Below the pieces are notes generated by a model that was given only the letters and a program-made list of their open reading frames with translations, had not been told where the DNA came from and made no database searches. Source: Manduca sexta (lineage: Eukaryota > Arthropoda > Insecta > Lepidoptera > Sphingidae). Taken from it: 64,000 nt of DNA. The stretch's first letter is position 1; each line of letters opens with the position of its first letter. The stretch covers positions 1,734,600 to 1,798,599 of the forward strand of contig NC_051115.1 in the NCBI RefSeq assembly GCF_014839805.1, read 5' to 3'. This document shows positions 31,720-43,979 of this stretch, piece after piece. Both the position numbers and the translations under genes were made by a program.

Positions 31720-31853
31720 AATCTTTGTTTTCTTTGAATGACGAGACGAGCTTGCCGTTCGCCTGATGGTAAGCGATACGAACATAAACAGTAGAAACAC
31801 CAACACTTTGAATTACAAAGTATTGTTTGGTATTCCACTGCGCTCGCGTCCAA
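31720..31853 (-). repeat. Repeat C, half copy
   Basis: TTTGAATGACGAGACGAGCT to ATTCCACTGCGCTCG, then SINE-A. Confidence 0.75.
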
Positions 31854-31854
31854 G

Positions 31855-32090
31855 ACACACACACATCACGCATTTATCCCCGTAGGGGTATGCAGAGGCG
31901 CAACCAGGGCACCCACTTTTCGCCAAGTGTTCCATCCCACGATAAGAAGCGAACCTATCGCCATCGGGCACAAATTCCAGACTCCGGGCTGATACTGAGC
32001 ATAAAAACCCAAATATCACTTTGCCCAAGGATTCGAACCCAGGACCTCAGAGCGCTGCCGTACCACGCAGTAGAACTACGCCACCGAGGA
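31855..32090 (-). mobile_element. SINE-A fused to repeat C
   Basis: Mirror SINE-A head ends at 32090 with CCACCGAGG. Its tail abuts a truncated repeat C copy (31720-31853). Confidence 0.8.
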
Positions 32091-32254
32091 TTTTAATACT
32101 TATAATTATATATTAAAACAATTAACCACAGCCACTGACCTTGTGTTAATTTATACCGCGTTTCATATGTTAATGCAATTAAAGGTTTGCGCAACGTTTA
32201 TGTTTCAAAGATTTTGAACACTAAGACAGAGGAAAGAATGAAGGCCACATTAAT

Positions 32255-32539
32255 TTAATATTCGCCCTGTATTATACACTGTCCCACTGCACAGGCCTCC
32301 TCTACTGAGAGATTAGGCCTTGCCACCACGCTGTAGCGCGGGTAGACTTCACACACCCTCAAAATCCTTATAGACAACTTCAAAGGTATGCAGGTTTCCT
32401 CACGATGTTTTCCTTCACCGTTACAGCAATAATATTGACAAAGAATATACACATAATATTAGAAAAGTCAGAGGTGGGTTTTGAACCCGCGGTCATTCGT
32501 CTCGGTAGTCCGTTCCACACCCAACTAAGCTATCGCCGC
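32255..32539 (-). mobile_element. SINE-B, full copy
   Basis: TATTCGCCCTGTATTATACA to CTAAGCTATCGCCGC. Confidence 0.82.
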
Positions 32540-32624
32540 ACATTAATAACCCACCTAAAGATTGTTGATGTATACGAGGTGGAATCCCGGCACGCGCCAA
32601 AAAGTATGACTAGAATTTTCCATC

Positions 32625-32840
32625 TTACAAATTACTCAGTCGCAGCTCGGAGTCAGGAAGTTGGCGGTGTGAAGTAAAGCCGTTGGTCCTGCGCCTGATC
32701 TCTCCGGTCATGTCGTCTCACCGGACTATGAGAAGTAACAGAGAGTGCTAGTGTATTGCACACACTTGTGCACTATAACATCCCCTGCGTGATCTCCGTT
32801 GAAGACGGCCGCCGTGGCCGAAATTCGGTTAGGAAGGAAT
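32625..32840 (+). mobile_element. SINE-J body, headless
   Basis: ACTCAGTCGCAGCTCGGAGT to GGCCGAAATTCGGTTAGGAA, the reverse complement of the body at 25300 plus its further tail. Confidence 0.6.
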
Positions 32841-33744
32841 CAGAAGCAAATAAAACTACATCAAACGGAAATTGAACCTACGTCCTTACGTTGAGCAAAC
32901 ACTTATTAATCCACACTCACTAACACATGAAGGTTATTTATTTAGACTGTATAATCTAATTACTTTGCCCAATTGAAATAAAAAAAAAATAGATTAATCA
33001 TATTTAAATATATAAATAAATACTTCTATATTTAAACCCCCCTTCAATAAAAATCTAGATAATAACGCTCCCCTATCCAAATAAAGTCTGTATTGACACA
33101 TAAGTACCAGGGCAACATAGCATGCAGGACATTATAGAATGGCATTTGCCAAATTGTTTATCGGTAAACAAGTGCGAGTGAAACAGCCGTATGCGTGCGA
33201 ACGAGATGGACATATACAGGTTGGTCTCCGAGCGTAGTACTAGCGGACGGTGTTATGCAATATAGAATAAAATAATTTTATAGTTTACAAATATTAGTTT
33301 AATTCGTGTTTTTGATTTTGGTGGACGACATAATGATAGCGATTGACGATTGCTTAGTGGTAAAGTTTTGTATATAGCCCACAATTTTGTCACTTAGTAG
33401 GTGTACCATGAACCTAATGGCGTACTCGGACCGAGAATCGTGAGATACTAGGTTCAAGACCCGGGTGCCAATTACAGTGTCCCCAACTGCATCTCCTGCC
33501 TTTAGGACTTAAAAATATTACTACAAAAATATATTCATAGAAAATAATCTCACGCCTCATCAATCTCAATCTCATGGTTAAACCATTAAAACTTAGGCAG
33601 ATGCAATAGCACATATATCCTCACTCATTCATCACATTCCTTGGCTTTTACTTGGTAATCAACAGCTGGAGAGCTTGACTGATCTGCCTTCACCTGGAAA
33701 AGGCGAAAAAGGGAGATACTACTCTACTACAAAATCTATAGTTA

Positions 33745-34090
33745 AGAATATCCACAGTAGTGTATTTGACTATGTTTGATTTTTTTAAATATGTAACAGC
33801 AATTGGTACAAAAAACAAATTCTTCTGTGAATAAAGCATTAAAATTCGATAAGAAATGAGGCAGTAATTCAAATTTCAAATATTACTACGTGCAGTAGTG
33901 GACATTGAGCACGGATATCGGTCCATCTCTTTCTTTCGCACGCATCGTAATGCCTGCTGACGTCATATGCATGTATTTCGTCTGTTTTCTGTTTATAGAC
34001 ACTCACCCCTACTACCTAATTTCAATGGCTTATAACTTGTGGATTTTTCATCAGATTTCAATCATTCCTTCAGTTTTAGAATTTATACGA
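33745..34090 (-). repeat. Repeat G
   Basis: GATATCGGTCCATCTCTTTC and GCCTGCTGACGTCATATGCA; very similar to 26885-27190. Confidence 0.6.
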
Positions 34091-34333
34091 CGTAAATATT
34101 TTTTAAAAGTTATAAAAAAATAAGTCATACACTCTATTGCTCAATTTCTGCGAACAGTTGAGCAACTCAAACGAACATATGATCACGTAGATCAGTATTT
34201 ATCTTACCTATGTGAAAACCTTATCAAATCACGTGCGAATATTCTAAAACTATATTTCTTTTATTAATATAACATTATCAGAACGAAGAATCCATGATAG
34301 CTTACTAAGAAACACCATAAAGATGGCGTTATT

Positions 34334-34605
34334 GGTGGTCGATCTCTTATGTGTGAGAGTCCGCCTGGGTACCACCGCAATGTTTATTTCTGTCAAGCAA
34401 CAGTGTGTAGTCTGTTGAGTTCCATTACATTGTAGCCAGTGTAACTACTGGACATAATAAGACTAAACATTTCATGACTCAGGATAGCGAGCGCAGTGGA
34501 ATACCAAACAATACTTTGTAATGTGTTGGATGTTGTTTACTATTTATGGGCGGTCGTATCACTAACCAAGAGGCGAACGGCAAGCTCGTCTTGTCATTGA
34601 AAGCA
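34334..34605 (+). repeat. Repeat C, full copy
   Basis: TGGTGGTCGATCTCTTATGT to AGCTCGTCTTGTCATTGAAA. Confidence 0.78.
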
Positions 34606-34714
34606 TATTTTTTAACTATGTTGCTGCAACGTTTGATTAAGGAGGAAATGTAACGTTACGTAACGTACGTAAATACGGTAAGGGAACAGTGTTTATTATC
34701 TGTCATTATATAAA

Positions 34715-35032
34715 TAGCTTTTACTCGCGACTAGCTCTAATGACAATGTTTTTTCCGAGATAAAAGTCATGCTATATATTTTCTCGGGATAGAAAGTAGC
34801 CTATGTCCTTCCCAGGGTCTCAAACTATCTTCATACCAAATTTCATCAAAATCCGTTCAGTAGATTTTGAGAAAATCCATTACATACACAGAGACAGGAA
34901 AGGGGACTGTTTTAAATGTCCTTCCCGGGGTCTCAAACTATCTCCATACCAAATTTCATCGAAATCCGTTGGGTAGTATTTATCGCGTTCAGATAGGCGT
35001 GGCGGGGGTCGTTGTTTTATAACACACTAGCT
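34715..35032 (+). mobile_element. RTE-like tail with partial internal duplication
   Basis: The block GTCCTTCCCAGGGTCTCAAA with CATACCAAATTTCATC occurs twice (about 34804 and 34918), so two tails are fused. Ends GTCGTTGTTTTATAACACA. Confidence 0.6.
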
Positions 35033-35036
35033 GACA

Positions 35037-35284
35037 GACGTTGTCCCGTCTTAACTATGAATTTGCAGCGCGCGTTCTGTCAATCGCTGACAGTTATTTC
35101 AAACAATTGACAGTTATACAATTAATATTTTCGTTAAATTTTTGAATTTTTTTGAATTTTTTCTTTCATAAGAACCTTCTTCTGACAATAACAAACACAA
35201 CAAAAAAAATAATTAAATCGGTCCAGCCGTTCACGCGTGATGGCGTGACCGAGGGAAATAGGGATTCATTTTTATATATATAGA
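35037..35284 (-). mobile_element. Non-autonomous Helitron, minus strand
   Basis: It opens CTAGCTGACAGACGTTGTCC and ends TAGGGATTCATTTTTATATA followed by TATAGA. Only about 4 bp separate it from the retrotransposon tail to its left. Confidence 0.78.
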
Positions 35285-36600
35285 TAAGGATTAAATCGAA
35301 GTTAAAATATTCATGAGCTATTTAGTTTCTGATGACGTCCACTGACCGCATACGTTTTAATATTATCGTGTTATGATCTCGAACAATCTTTAGGTGAGGT
35401 AAATTGAAGGATATCTACCTTAGCATCAGCTCGGAGCTTGACATTGCGGTAGGTAAATAGCAAAATTTCTGTTCACCACAAAACATTTTAAGGAAAAGGT
35501 TTTTATGCGAGTGGACTCGCGTGCTACAACTAGTGTAAAAACAAATTATTTAATATAACCTATTATAAAATGAAATATATACATTATTTTTAGCTCGTAT
35601 TTAAATTGTATGAATTTGATTAAACGCAATACTAAGGCCTCGTCCAGAGTCAACGCGCGGTGACTAGAGTTATCCGTGCGCGGTAGATAAAACCTCTTCG
35701 TACATATAGCGTTGTGTATAGTATAATAGCATGCAACAACCTAAGCACATCACCGCTACCGTAGCAAAATAACGTACGAAAACCCTCCATCACGCAATAG
35801 TGTGCTCAGTTTGTCAACTATAATAGCGTATATACGTTTTTCCAAGAGGTTACCATGCTCGCAATTTACTAAGTAAAAGCCATAAGAGTTGCCACAACGA
35901 TTTTATATATAATTGGCGGTAGAAGTAGACGGTGGTATCTACCCATGCGTGCTCCCGATACCTACCTAACACAAGCTAATCTCGGACGCATAAGGCGATT
36001 TTTTCGTTTCACATTTCGCGCTCGCCGCCGCCGCGCTACCCGATAATCTGGGCGAGACCTAACAGGAAAACAAATGCAAATTTATACATACATATACTTT
36101 AAAACAGGATCATATCTATGCAATCTATATTCCTATCACGTTACTAAAATATTTTGTATGCCAAAGTCACCTCTATTGTGGTGCACTATTACGTACAAAC
36201 ATAACGATTATATCTAGAAAATTTAAACTGTAAATATTTAAGGAAAAACTCTAAAAACAAGTTGACCAATAGGTAGAATTAACATTTAGTGGGGTGAGAT
36301 ATTGCAGAAGAAGAAGAATGCGATATAATCTATTATAAATGCAATGGAAAAACCCTGTAAAATTCTTGAGAGCATTATTTAAAATACAAAAACACATCCT
36401 TGATCCCCAAAGGAGACGATAAGGTGACCAGAGTGAACCCAGAACATCTATTTCTCGGTATGTCTTTCCTGCCATTACGAAATAGAGACTGAAACTGATG
36501 CAATATCAGACATGAATTTCAGACGCGATACCCCATTTGATCCGAAATTCAAAGACAGGACCTCTGAAGAAGAACCAAGCACGCGATACTACATTTCGAA
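35285..36600. other. Unassigned region with a GC-rich core
   Basis: About 35640-35720 and 36000-36060 are GC-rich (CGCTCGCCGCCGCCGCGCTA) in otherwise AT-rich DNA. A promoter or exon is possible on either strand but no frame or matching splice phase supports one. Confidence 0.3.
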
Positions 36601-36735
36601 TATACAACATGGTCACGGGGGGGACCACGAAGGCTGCAAAGTCTTCGAAACGTCGGGAGAAAATAAAACACTAAGTACCGCGATAGAATCCGGAAAATTA
36701 GTTTAATTTCAATGTCTAACATTCGCGTAAACATG
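36600..36735 (+). mobile_element. Penelope-like 3' tail fragment
   Basis: It shares GGCTGCAAAGTCTTCGAAAC, GAATCCGGAAAATTAG and CATTCGCGTAAACAT with the tail at 9411-9610. Only the last 140 bp of the element are present. A further piece of the same tail is seen at about 31375-31470. Confidence 0.5.
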
Positions 36736-36940
36736 AGAAATCACTACGCAACACTACACCACCTAGGCACTATTATCTAAACACCAAACGACCCAATCCG
36801 AAAAAATATAGAGGGTTTCATTTGTACTACATTGAGGTAGGTCACCAACTATCATATCATAGGACTAACTATGTATTCTGAGAGCATTCGTCATACATCT
36901 ACGAACCCTTTCTGTGATACAAATTGGGTTTCCAAATTTT

Positions 36941-37216
36941 TGGTGGTAGGTCTCTCATATGTGAGGGTGCGCCTGGGTAGGTACCACCGCAATGTCTATT
37001 TCTGTCATGCAGTGTGTAGTCACTGTTGTGTTCCGATTTGAAGGACATTGTAGTGTAACTACTGGACATAATGAAACTTAACATCTCACATCTCAGGATG
37101 GCGAGCGCAGTGGAATACCAAACAATACTTCGTAATTCAAGGTGTTGGTGTTTCTACTGTTTATGGGTGGTCGTATTACCATCAGGCGAACAACAAACTC
37201 GTCTCGTCAGTGAAAG
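36941..37216 (+). repeat. Repeat C, full copy
   Basis: TGGTGGTAGGTCTCTCATAT to ACTCGTCTCGTCAGTGAAAG followed by an A/T tract. Confidence 0.8.
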
Positions 37217-38374
37217 AAAAAAAAAATTTTTTTTTCTTGCTGCCTGCCTGATAAATGCCTAAATGGGACAAAAATACGGGATTTCACCCACAACAAATAA
37301 GAACCAAAATTATTTTGTAACATTTAAAAAAGAATCCGCGTGTCAAGTCAGTATTAACATATTTATAACAATCAATAAAATTATAATCGTAATTAAAAAC
37401 AGCTATCAACTCGTTTTTTATTAAATTTATTAAAAACCGAGCCATATCGATATGTATGCGAAAATGCGAACGTCGCGTCGCGTGCGTGAGTACTTGTCAA
37501 TCGTAGATCAATCGATTTACGGGACAGAGTCTGTGGCGCCGGGACATTTAAAAATGTGCCTAAAATACGGGACGTCTGGCAACTAGATACAAGCATGAAA
37601 TAACATGACATAGGAACAATACAATCGACAAAAATAACGATGACGAAACATCGCAAAATACAACACTTGTATACATACAATTAATCAATGCAAAATAATA
37701 TAAATATTCTAATTATTCAGAAATCATTATAATATCGTCGGTTGAAAAGCTAATTTGACTTAACCGACATTTTTTTGCGACACAAGTTTCATATATATTT
37801 AAAATCAGCACTGTTTTCTATGTATTTTACTGTCTATATATGTACTACGCACTAGATTTGGCGTTCCGAACATTCACTGTGTTCATCTGAATCGAACTGC
37901 AATCCATTCAAAAGCTCGTCTCGTCTATCAAAAAAATTAAAAAGAAATATATGCATAAAATAAAAACTTTTAAACAAATTAGGTTTCTACCAACACACTT
38001 ACCACTAAACCTAATCTAAATAGGTTCACGGAAAAATCACCTTTAACGATTTTATCATGATTGCTTCACGTTTTCCGGTCCAGTTGTTTATCTATTTGTT
38101 TAACAAACTAAGGTTCGGTTTCAAAGAAAATGGAAAGCGTTCTTATCTGGTCTGTTTAACGTTGCGAAATTCTTTAACGTTTATTAAAACAGGGTGAGGT
38201 TTTCGGAAACTATGAGTAAATCTTTACGGTTAGTTGAATAGTCAACTTATACGAACATACATCACGCTTTTATCTAGTAATAGGTAGGCAGAGGTACGAA
38301 CTGAGTACCCACTTTTCGCCTGTGTTGCGTCCCATGATTTGATACAAGATGAGCTTCCATATTTATTTATTAGT

Positions 38375-38600
38375 TTTTCTAGCAGACTTAACATTATCAG
38401 TCGTATTTATAAACTTGTTTTGGCGTTAAGAGGTGGTTAAGAATTGCTTAAATAGTTGTCAAAAACATCACCGGTTCCTAGTTTAAACCTTAAAAGGCAA
38501 GATGGCGGGTTCTGACTTACAGCCGATCGAGTAAATTTGTGTTTTAACTAAGCATAACTTTACGAAATTTTTATAAGTAAGGCTGTAAGATTGCAATAAT
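38375..38600 (-). repeat. Repeat L
   Basis: TTGTTTTGGCGTTAAGAGGT, AAAAGGCAAGATGGCGGGTT and TTTAACTAAGCATAACTTTA. Confidence 0.6.
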
Positions 38601-39062
38601 TAAAATGTCATTACTTATAGCTAAAATGTATGCCCAGGTTAGGAAACATCATGTATATAAATTAATTTGAAAAATTATTTCAAGAGCATATTTCATATTC
38701 TCAAATACCAGACTCTTTCAGTTTATTTTATGCAGGGTGGTGTTATTGCGATCTATATACTAACAGCCCTATCATATATACTACCTACTGCTGATCACGG
38801 GCTTCCTCTCCTACTAAAGGGGTTCAGGCCTTAGTCCACCACGCTTTCGTAGCACGGGTAACCAGACTTCGCATTACAAATTCTTTTACTTTTATTGGAG
38901 AATTCTCAAGTCTAGAAATTTCGTCTGTATTTTTCCTTTTACTTAATAAATGTATTTTTAAATCAAGTTTTAAAGAAGTGTAAACTATTATTCCACAATA
39001 CACAGCAGTCACAAAACGAACACGTAAAAGCGAAGAGGAAAGAGCACACGTATTTTGATATC

Positions 39063-39312
39063 TTACTAACCCTACTAATATTATAAATGCGAAAGTTTAT
39101 GAGGATGTATGTATGTTTGTTCCTCTTTCACGAAAAAACTACTGAACGGATTCGTATGAAACTTTACAGTAATATTTATTGTACATCAGAATAACACATA
39201 GGCTACAATTTATAATGATTTTGTATAATTTGGTCATAATATAACAGTACATATCAAGTCGGAAAAAAAATCGCGGATAATTCCTTCACGCGGACGAAGC
39301 CGCGAGCAAAGG
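39063..39312 (-). mobile_element. RTE-like tail
   Basis: CTACTAATATTATAAATGCG to CGCGGACGAAGCCGCGAGCA. A second diverged tail follows at 39313-39500. Confidence 0.6.
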
Positions 39313-39769
39313 CTATTATTATATATACGAAAGTTTATTAAGATGTTTGAATGTTTGTTTGAAGTAAACTTAGAAACTGCTTTATGGATTTGAATGAAAT
39401 TTCGTACAAAGTCAAATCATAACATGAATTAACATATAAGCTAGATTTTATTAAGTAATAGGTCGTATATACACTATTTGTCCCGAGAAAAGATGTTCAC
39501 AAAACCGAAGCGACGACATCTTACAAACAACTATGTGACGCGCGAAATGACCTTCATATTTAATGAAATTCTCTTCTTTTTAGTTTCATTTTAATCTAAA
39601 ACCGAAATGTTATGTAACCTATTTAGTAATATTAATTATTTTAAAAAACACACCAGTAGTGCATATAAATAGATAATAAATGAATTAAATTTCACAAAAG
39701 TAAATTACTGTACACTCCAAAACGTTTTCACGGATTACAAACAATTATTGCAGGTATATACAGAGTCTA

Positions 39770-39977
39770 TATCGAGGGTTGAAAAGCTAATTGTCTTAAG
39801 CGACATTTTTACGACACTTAGTTACATACGTATTTTAAACCAGACTTTTTAAATATTCTTTTAAACTAGTTATACATATTTAAAATCAGAACTTTTTTTT
39901 GTTTTTTTTTTATAACTAATTACAATTTTTCGAAAAAAATAATGTCGCTTAAGTCATTAACCTTTTAACCGTCGATA
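39770..39977. mobile_element. Palindromic MITE-M
   Basis: ATATCGAGGGTTGAAAAGC at the left is mirrored by AACCTTTTAACCGTCGATAT at the right, with TTAAGCGACATT inside both arms. The whole 208 bp can fold on itself. One-ended relatives are at about 37735-37830 and 2246-2330. Confidence 0.7.
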
Positions 39978-40197
39978 TGTATAATGAAATTGTAACAGGC
40001 CGATGTCTGTACATTAAAGATATTGAAGAAAAACTAATATATGTCTCAATAGTACAGAAGCCAAACAACAGTTTTTAGAATTTTTGTTTGTACACGTATA
40101 ACGCAAAAATTGTTTCATGGAATTGTACGCAATTTTCTCAAAGGTATTACTAGAGGTCTAACTTAAAATATAGGTTATATTTTATCCCGGGAAAATA

Positions 40198-40603
40198 CAG
40201 GGACATTTTGACATTAAGTGCCTAAATGAAACCACATACTTATCTACATGCAAATAACACTTTACAATAAGTTACTTGAGCCGTAGATGTAAAATAAAAC
40301 AGTGTAAGTTTCTAACAATATAAATATCAATAAAAAGTAATTTTAATTTTACGCGCTCTAATGCCACTACTACTACTCTAAGTGAATTCGTCGCGGCAAC
40401 ATCTTACTTTCAGTCAGAAATGCATTCATACATACACACATCATATTCACATTAAACTATAAAATGATCATAAAATCAGAAAACTAAAACCAGAATTTTT
40501 GGTGAAAATATTTGTTATTAATTGATGATTTCTGGCACGATGTCAGGAAAAGTGACGACGAGTATGTGGTTTCATTTAGTAACGCAATGTCAAAATGATC
40601 CTG
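40198..40603. mobile_element. MITE-E copy 3 inserted in a LINE tail
   Basis: It starts CAGGGACATTTTGAC at 40198 and ends CAAAATGATCCTG at 40603, with TA on each side (40196-40197, 40604-40605). The flanks, TTTATCCCGGGAAAA on the left and a GGGCGAAACCACG tail on the right, are the two halves of one retrotransposon-derived repeat, so the insertion site is clear. Confidence 0.85.
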
Positions 40604-41058
40604 TATAAAGGGCGACTTTCATACCATTTTTTTTACGTGGGCGAAACCACGATCAAAAACTAGTTCACAATATTATTATTTATACAATTTTGTGTTTATT
40701 AAACCTATTATTTATTTTACAATATGTTATTTATTACATATTTTTTATAAAATTTTAATTTATTATATTTCAGACCGATATAGTAAAATCACGATTCAAC
40801 CCCATAATGGGACGAAAATATTTTCAATTAATTATGCTTCTCTTGATCACAAATTTATATAGTCTACAATACCAAATCAAATTATATTATTAAAAAATAC
40901 AATAAAATTTTCGAACCCTAGACTCCGAAACCGAAAAGCACAAACTCACTAACCAAACCTACCTAACTAACAAATCTAATCAGATATACCTTAAATGGCA
41001 GCATGACGCATAAACCTATCCACCATTGATCCAAACGACACCTGCGCTCGCGCACTCT

Positions 41059-41100
41059 TCAAATCAGTGTTGCGCCAAGCGGCTCGCCGTACAGACGTGT
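41059..41100 (+). promoter_or_regulatory. Core promoter: initiator plus DPE at exact spacing
   Basis: An arthropod initiator TCAGT lies at 41064-41068 (A+1 at 41066). AGACG at 41093-41097 fits the downstream promoter element RGWYV at exactly +28 to +32. No TATA box is evident. The short GC-richer patch stands out from the AT-rich repeats around it, and a splice donor follows 111 nt downstream. The motifs are seen directly; promoter activity is inferred. Confidence 0.5.
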
Positions 41101-41176
41101 GTTATATTAATTAACTTAACAAATAGTGATATCGTGTGGTGCAGTGCGGTGTTGTGTATATTTGGATATTATTTAA
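41066..41176 (+). other. Candidate non-coding first exon (5' UTR) of a plus-strand gene
   Basis: From the initiator A at 41066 to the consensus donor GTAAGT at 41177-41182 is 111 nt with no ATG. The next plausible plus-strand host exon with a good acceptor and a start codon is at 60281, so this may be the leader of the secreted-protein gene there, across a 19-kb repeat-filled intron. An unseen gene or a promoter relic are the alternatives. Confidence 0.4.
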
Positions 41177-41458
41177 GTAAGTTTGCGATGTGAAATGTTT
41201 ATTTGTTTTTTTTTATTTAGCTCGATCCGGCTGTCGCTTGACGAAAACAACTTTGATTGTATTGAGACTAAATATTGTATGCTATTAGGAGTTACCACGT
41301 TATTTAGGGAAAAGAGGAAGTTCAAGTCGTTTTTATCTATTATTTTTAAAAGTTCTGTTATTAATATTACTCTGTAGCAAAGAAGATGATATCAAAAGAG
41401 ATAAAATAGTGATCTGAATATTTTATAAACATATAGATAGCTGATAATATCAGTTTTG

Positions 41459-41690
41459 CTGGTGGTAGTATATTTTATATTCGCCCGGATAGCGACCGCA
41501 CACAAGGTGTTAAAACCCGCCATAGTGGTCCACGTGTGTCGCGTTCCGGGATCAGCCTGTGTATATCCAGTTCCAACAGGCATAATTGTGTCTGAGGGGT
41601 AATCATCTCTCAGTCGACATTCTATTGGACCCCACTTCTTACCATCAGGTGCGGTGGGGACATTTTGTCATGCCTGTATGAAAAAAATAG
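41459..41690 (+). repeat. Repeat D, full copy
   Basis: CTGGTGGTAGTATATTTTAT to CATCAGGTGCGGTGGGGACA. It lies 280 bp past the candidate first exon. Confidence 0.8.
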
Positions 41691-42249
41691 ACATATGACT
41701 TTTCTCGGTACAAAGTGGCCTATTCAATCCAGACTTTGGTCTATCAGTGTGTCAAATTTCATCCAAATCCGTTCAGTATTTTTGCGTTTACTTCCAAATT
41801 ATCTTTAAACTTTCGCATTTACAATCCAAAGTCGAATTTCAACCAGTTATCTTAACATGTATAAAATTCGTTAAATGCATTCATTAAAATATAAATAATC
41901 TATACGAATTTAATTAAAAGGTCAGGTTGTGAAATTAATCATAATACGTTCGTATTGTAGTGATTTAACTATACTATTGAACAAAGCTTGGACGCCTTAT
42001 CTCTGAAAGCTTTAGACACCTTTTTAACATAACAACACACACACACACATAGGCGAATGTATCTGCTGATGAAAAATAGTGTAATGCAAATAAGATTATA
42101 ATGTATTCGTTTGACTTAAACAAGTCTATTTTAAGCTGTAATGTTATGTAATTTATAATTATATTTATTTTTAATACCTTCACCTCTTTTTCATAATCTA
42201 TTAGCTTTACTTTATACAGCAAAGAGATCCCACTGCTTCTAAAAACAAG

Positions 42250-42443
42250 TAGAGTGAGGTCCAATAGAATGACGACTCACGATAGATGATTACCTCTCAG
42301 TCGACACAATTACGCCGGCCTGTTGGCACTGGATGTACACAGGCTGATCTCAGAAAGCGACACTTACGTGGGCCACTATGGCGGGTTTTAAAACCTTGTG
42401 TAATGTCGCTATCCGGACGGATATAATATATATCCTACCACAA
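42250..42443 (-). repeat. Repeat D, full copy
   Basis: GTAGAGTGAGGTCCAATAGA to ATATATATCCTACCACAAGC. Confidence 0.75.
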
Positions 42444-42656
42444 GCTTATTCATAATTGAATTTTTTAACGGTGTAAATGCACTGGACTTACCAAGTTTGA
42501 GCTAAAACCAATTCAAGGTGTAAAGTAGGAACTAAACCCCTTATTACACAATTCAAATCGTAATAAAATCAACAACGAATCCTTGCTACAGTTTATAGAA
42601 CTAAACTCAACCCTCTCAGTAGAGGACCGTCTCGTGAGATAGTATACAATACATAA

Positions 42657-42967
42657 TAATAATATCAGCCCTGTATTTTATACTGCCCCATTGTTGCACG
42701 GAGGCCCTCTACTACTGAGAGGGATTAGGCCTTAGTCCATCACGCTGTAGTGCAGATTGGCAGACTTCACACACCCTTAAAATTTCTATAGAGAATTTCT
42801 CAGGTATGCAGGTTTCCTCACGATGTTTTCCTTCACAGTTAAAGCAAGCAATAATTCACAAAGAATACACACATAATTTTATAAGTCAGAGGTGTGTGCC
42901 CTTGGGATTTGAACCTGCAAACATTCATATTGACAGTCCGTTTCACACCCAACTAGGCTATCGCCGC
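42657..42967 (-). mobile_element. SINE-B, full copy
   Basis: ATATCAGCCCTGTATTTTAT to CTAGGCTATCGCCGC. Confidence 0.85.
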
Positions 42968-43511
42968 TCACATATGTAGTGCTGTATATTTTACAAATAC
43001 CGTACAAAATTACAAGAGATTTATACCAGAGACTTCTCGCTCCATATTCCATACACCACTAGACCACAAAATATGTAATAAATAAAGAATTATTTGACAA
43101 ACATAATTATAACATAGTTATTTGTAAAAACAAAACGTAAATTGATTTCGAGTTTAATAACTTCAATATATTTTAATTCGTTATTTTGTTTACCAGAAAG
43201 TTAATAAAGTACCAATTTATAATACTGTCATCTAATTTTGATTCTATTAGTCTCTTACACTCACGCCTTATCCTCCAACGGGGTAGGCAGAGGCGCAACT
43301 ACTGCCCACATATCGCCCTGTTTTCCTTTGATAGACAAGCCTATGCGGCCACAAATTCACATCCAGGTTTACACTTAGACTCGAGTTCTTATGTTATGAG
43401 CGCCACACACATAACCAAACGCCGTCAATGTTGAAATCATACTGTCAGGTGTACGGATTGCAGTACAGTTGAGTCGAATACAGTATACGGAACGCCAGAT
43501 CTAGGCATCGT

Positions 43512-43863
43512 CATCAGCCCTGTATTATATACTGTCCCACTGATGGGCACTGGCCTCCTCTACTACTGAGAGGGATTAGGCCTTAGTCCACCACGCCGTA
43601 GTGCGGGTAGACTTCACACACCCTCGAAATTCCTATAGGGAACTTCTCAGGTATGCAGGTTTCACAACTGTGAAGGAAAACATCGTGAGGAAATTTGCTT
43701 AACATCTTTAACGAAGATGATGCTTTCAGCTTTAACGAAAGCAAGCGATAATCCACGAAGAATACACACATTATTTTAGAAAAGTCAGACGCTGCCCTTG
43801 GGATTTCAACCTGCGGACATTCGTCTCGGCAGTCCGTTCCACAACCAACTAGGCTATCGCCGC
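43512..43863 (-). mobile_element. SINE-B with an internal rearrangement
   Basis: Standard ends, but 43663-43740 holds an extra inverted piece (CTGTGAAGGAAAACATCGTG, the plus-sense of its own body), making a short internal foldback. Confidence 0.8.
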
Positions 43864-43979
43864 TTTTTTTAAATCAATACGTAGCCAGATCTAGTACGTA
43901 GTTTCATATCGATAAGATTCGTAACCTTCACTGGTATTTCGGTCCACGTTTAAACTTACGTGACACGGCTTTGTAGGGT

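Noticed and set aside
36000..36060. First coding exon of the PAPLA1-like gene in the GC-rich patch
   Set aside because: The only ATG with a following donor (CCTTATGCG...TTAG/GTAGGT) leaves two nucleotides over, but the next exon needs one.
42030..42052. CA-repeat as a functional element
   Set aside because: An ordinary short microsatellite.
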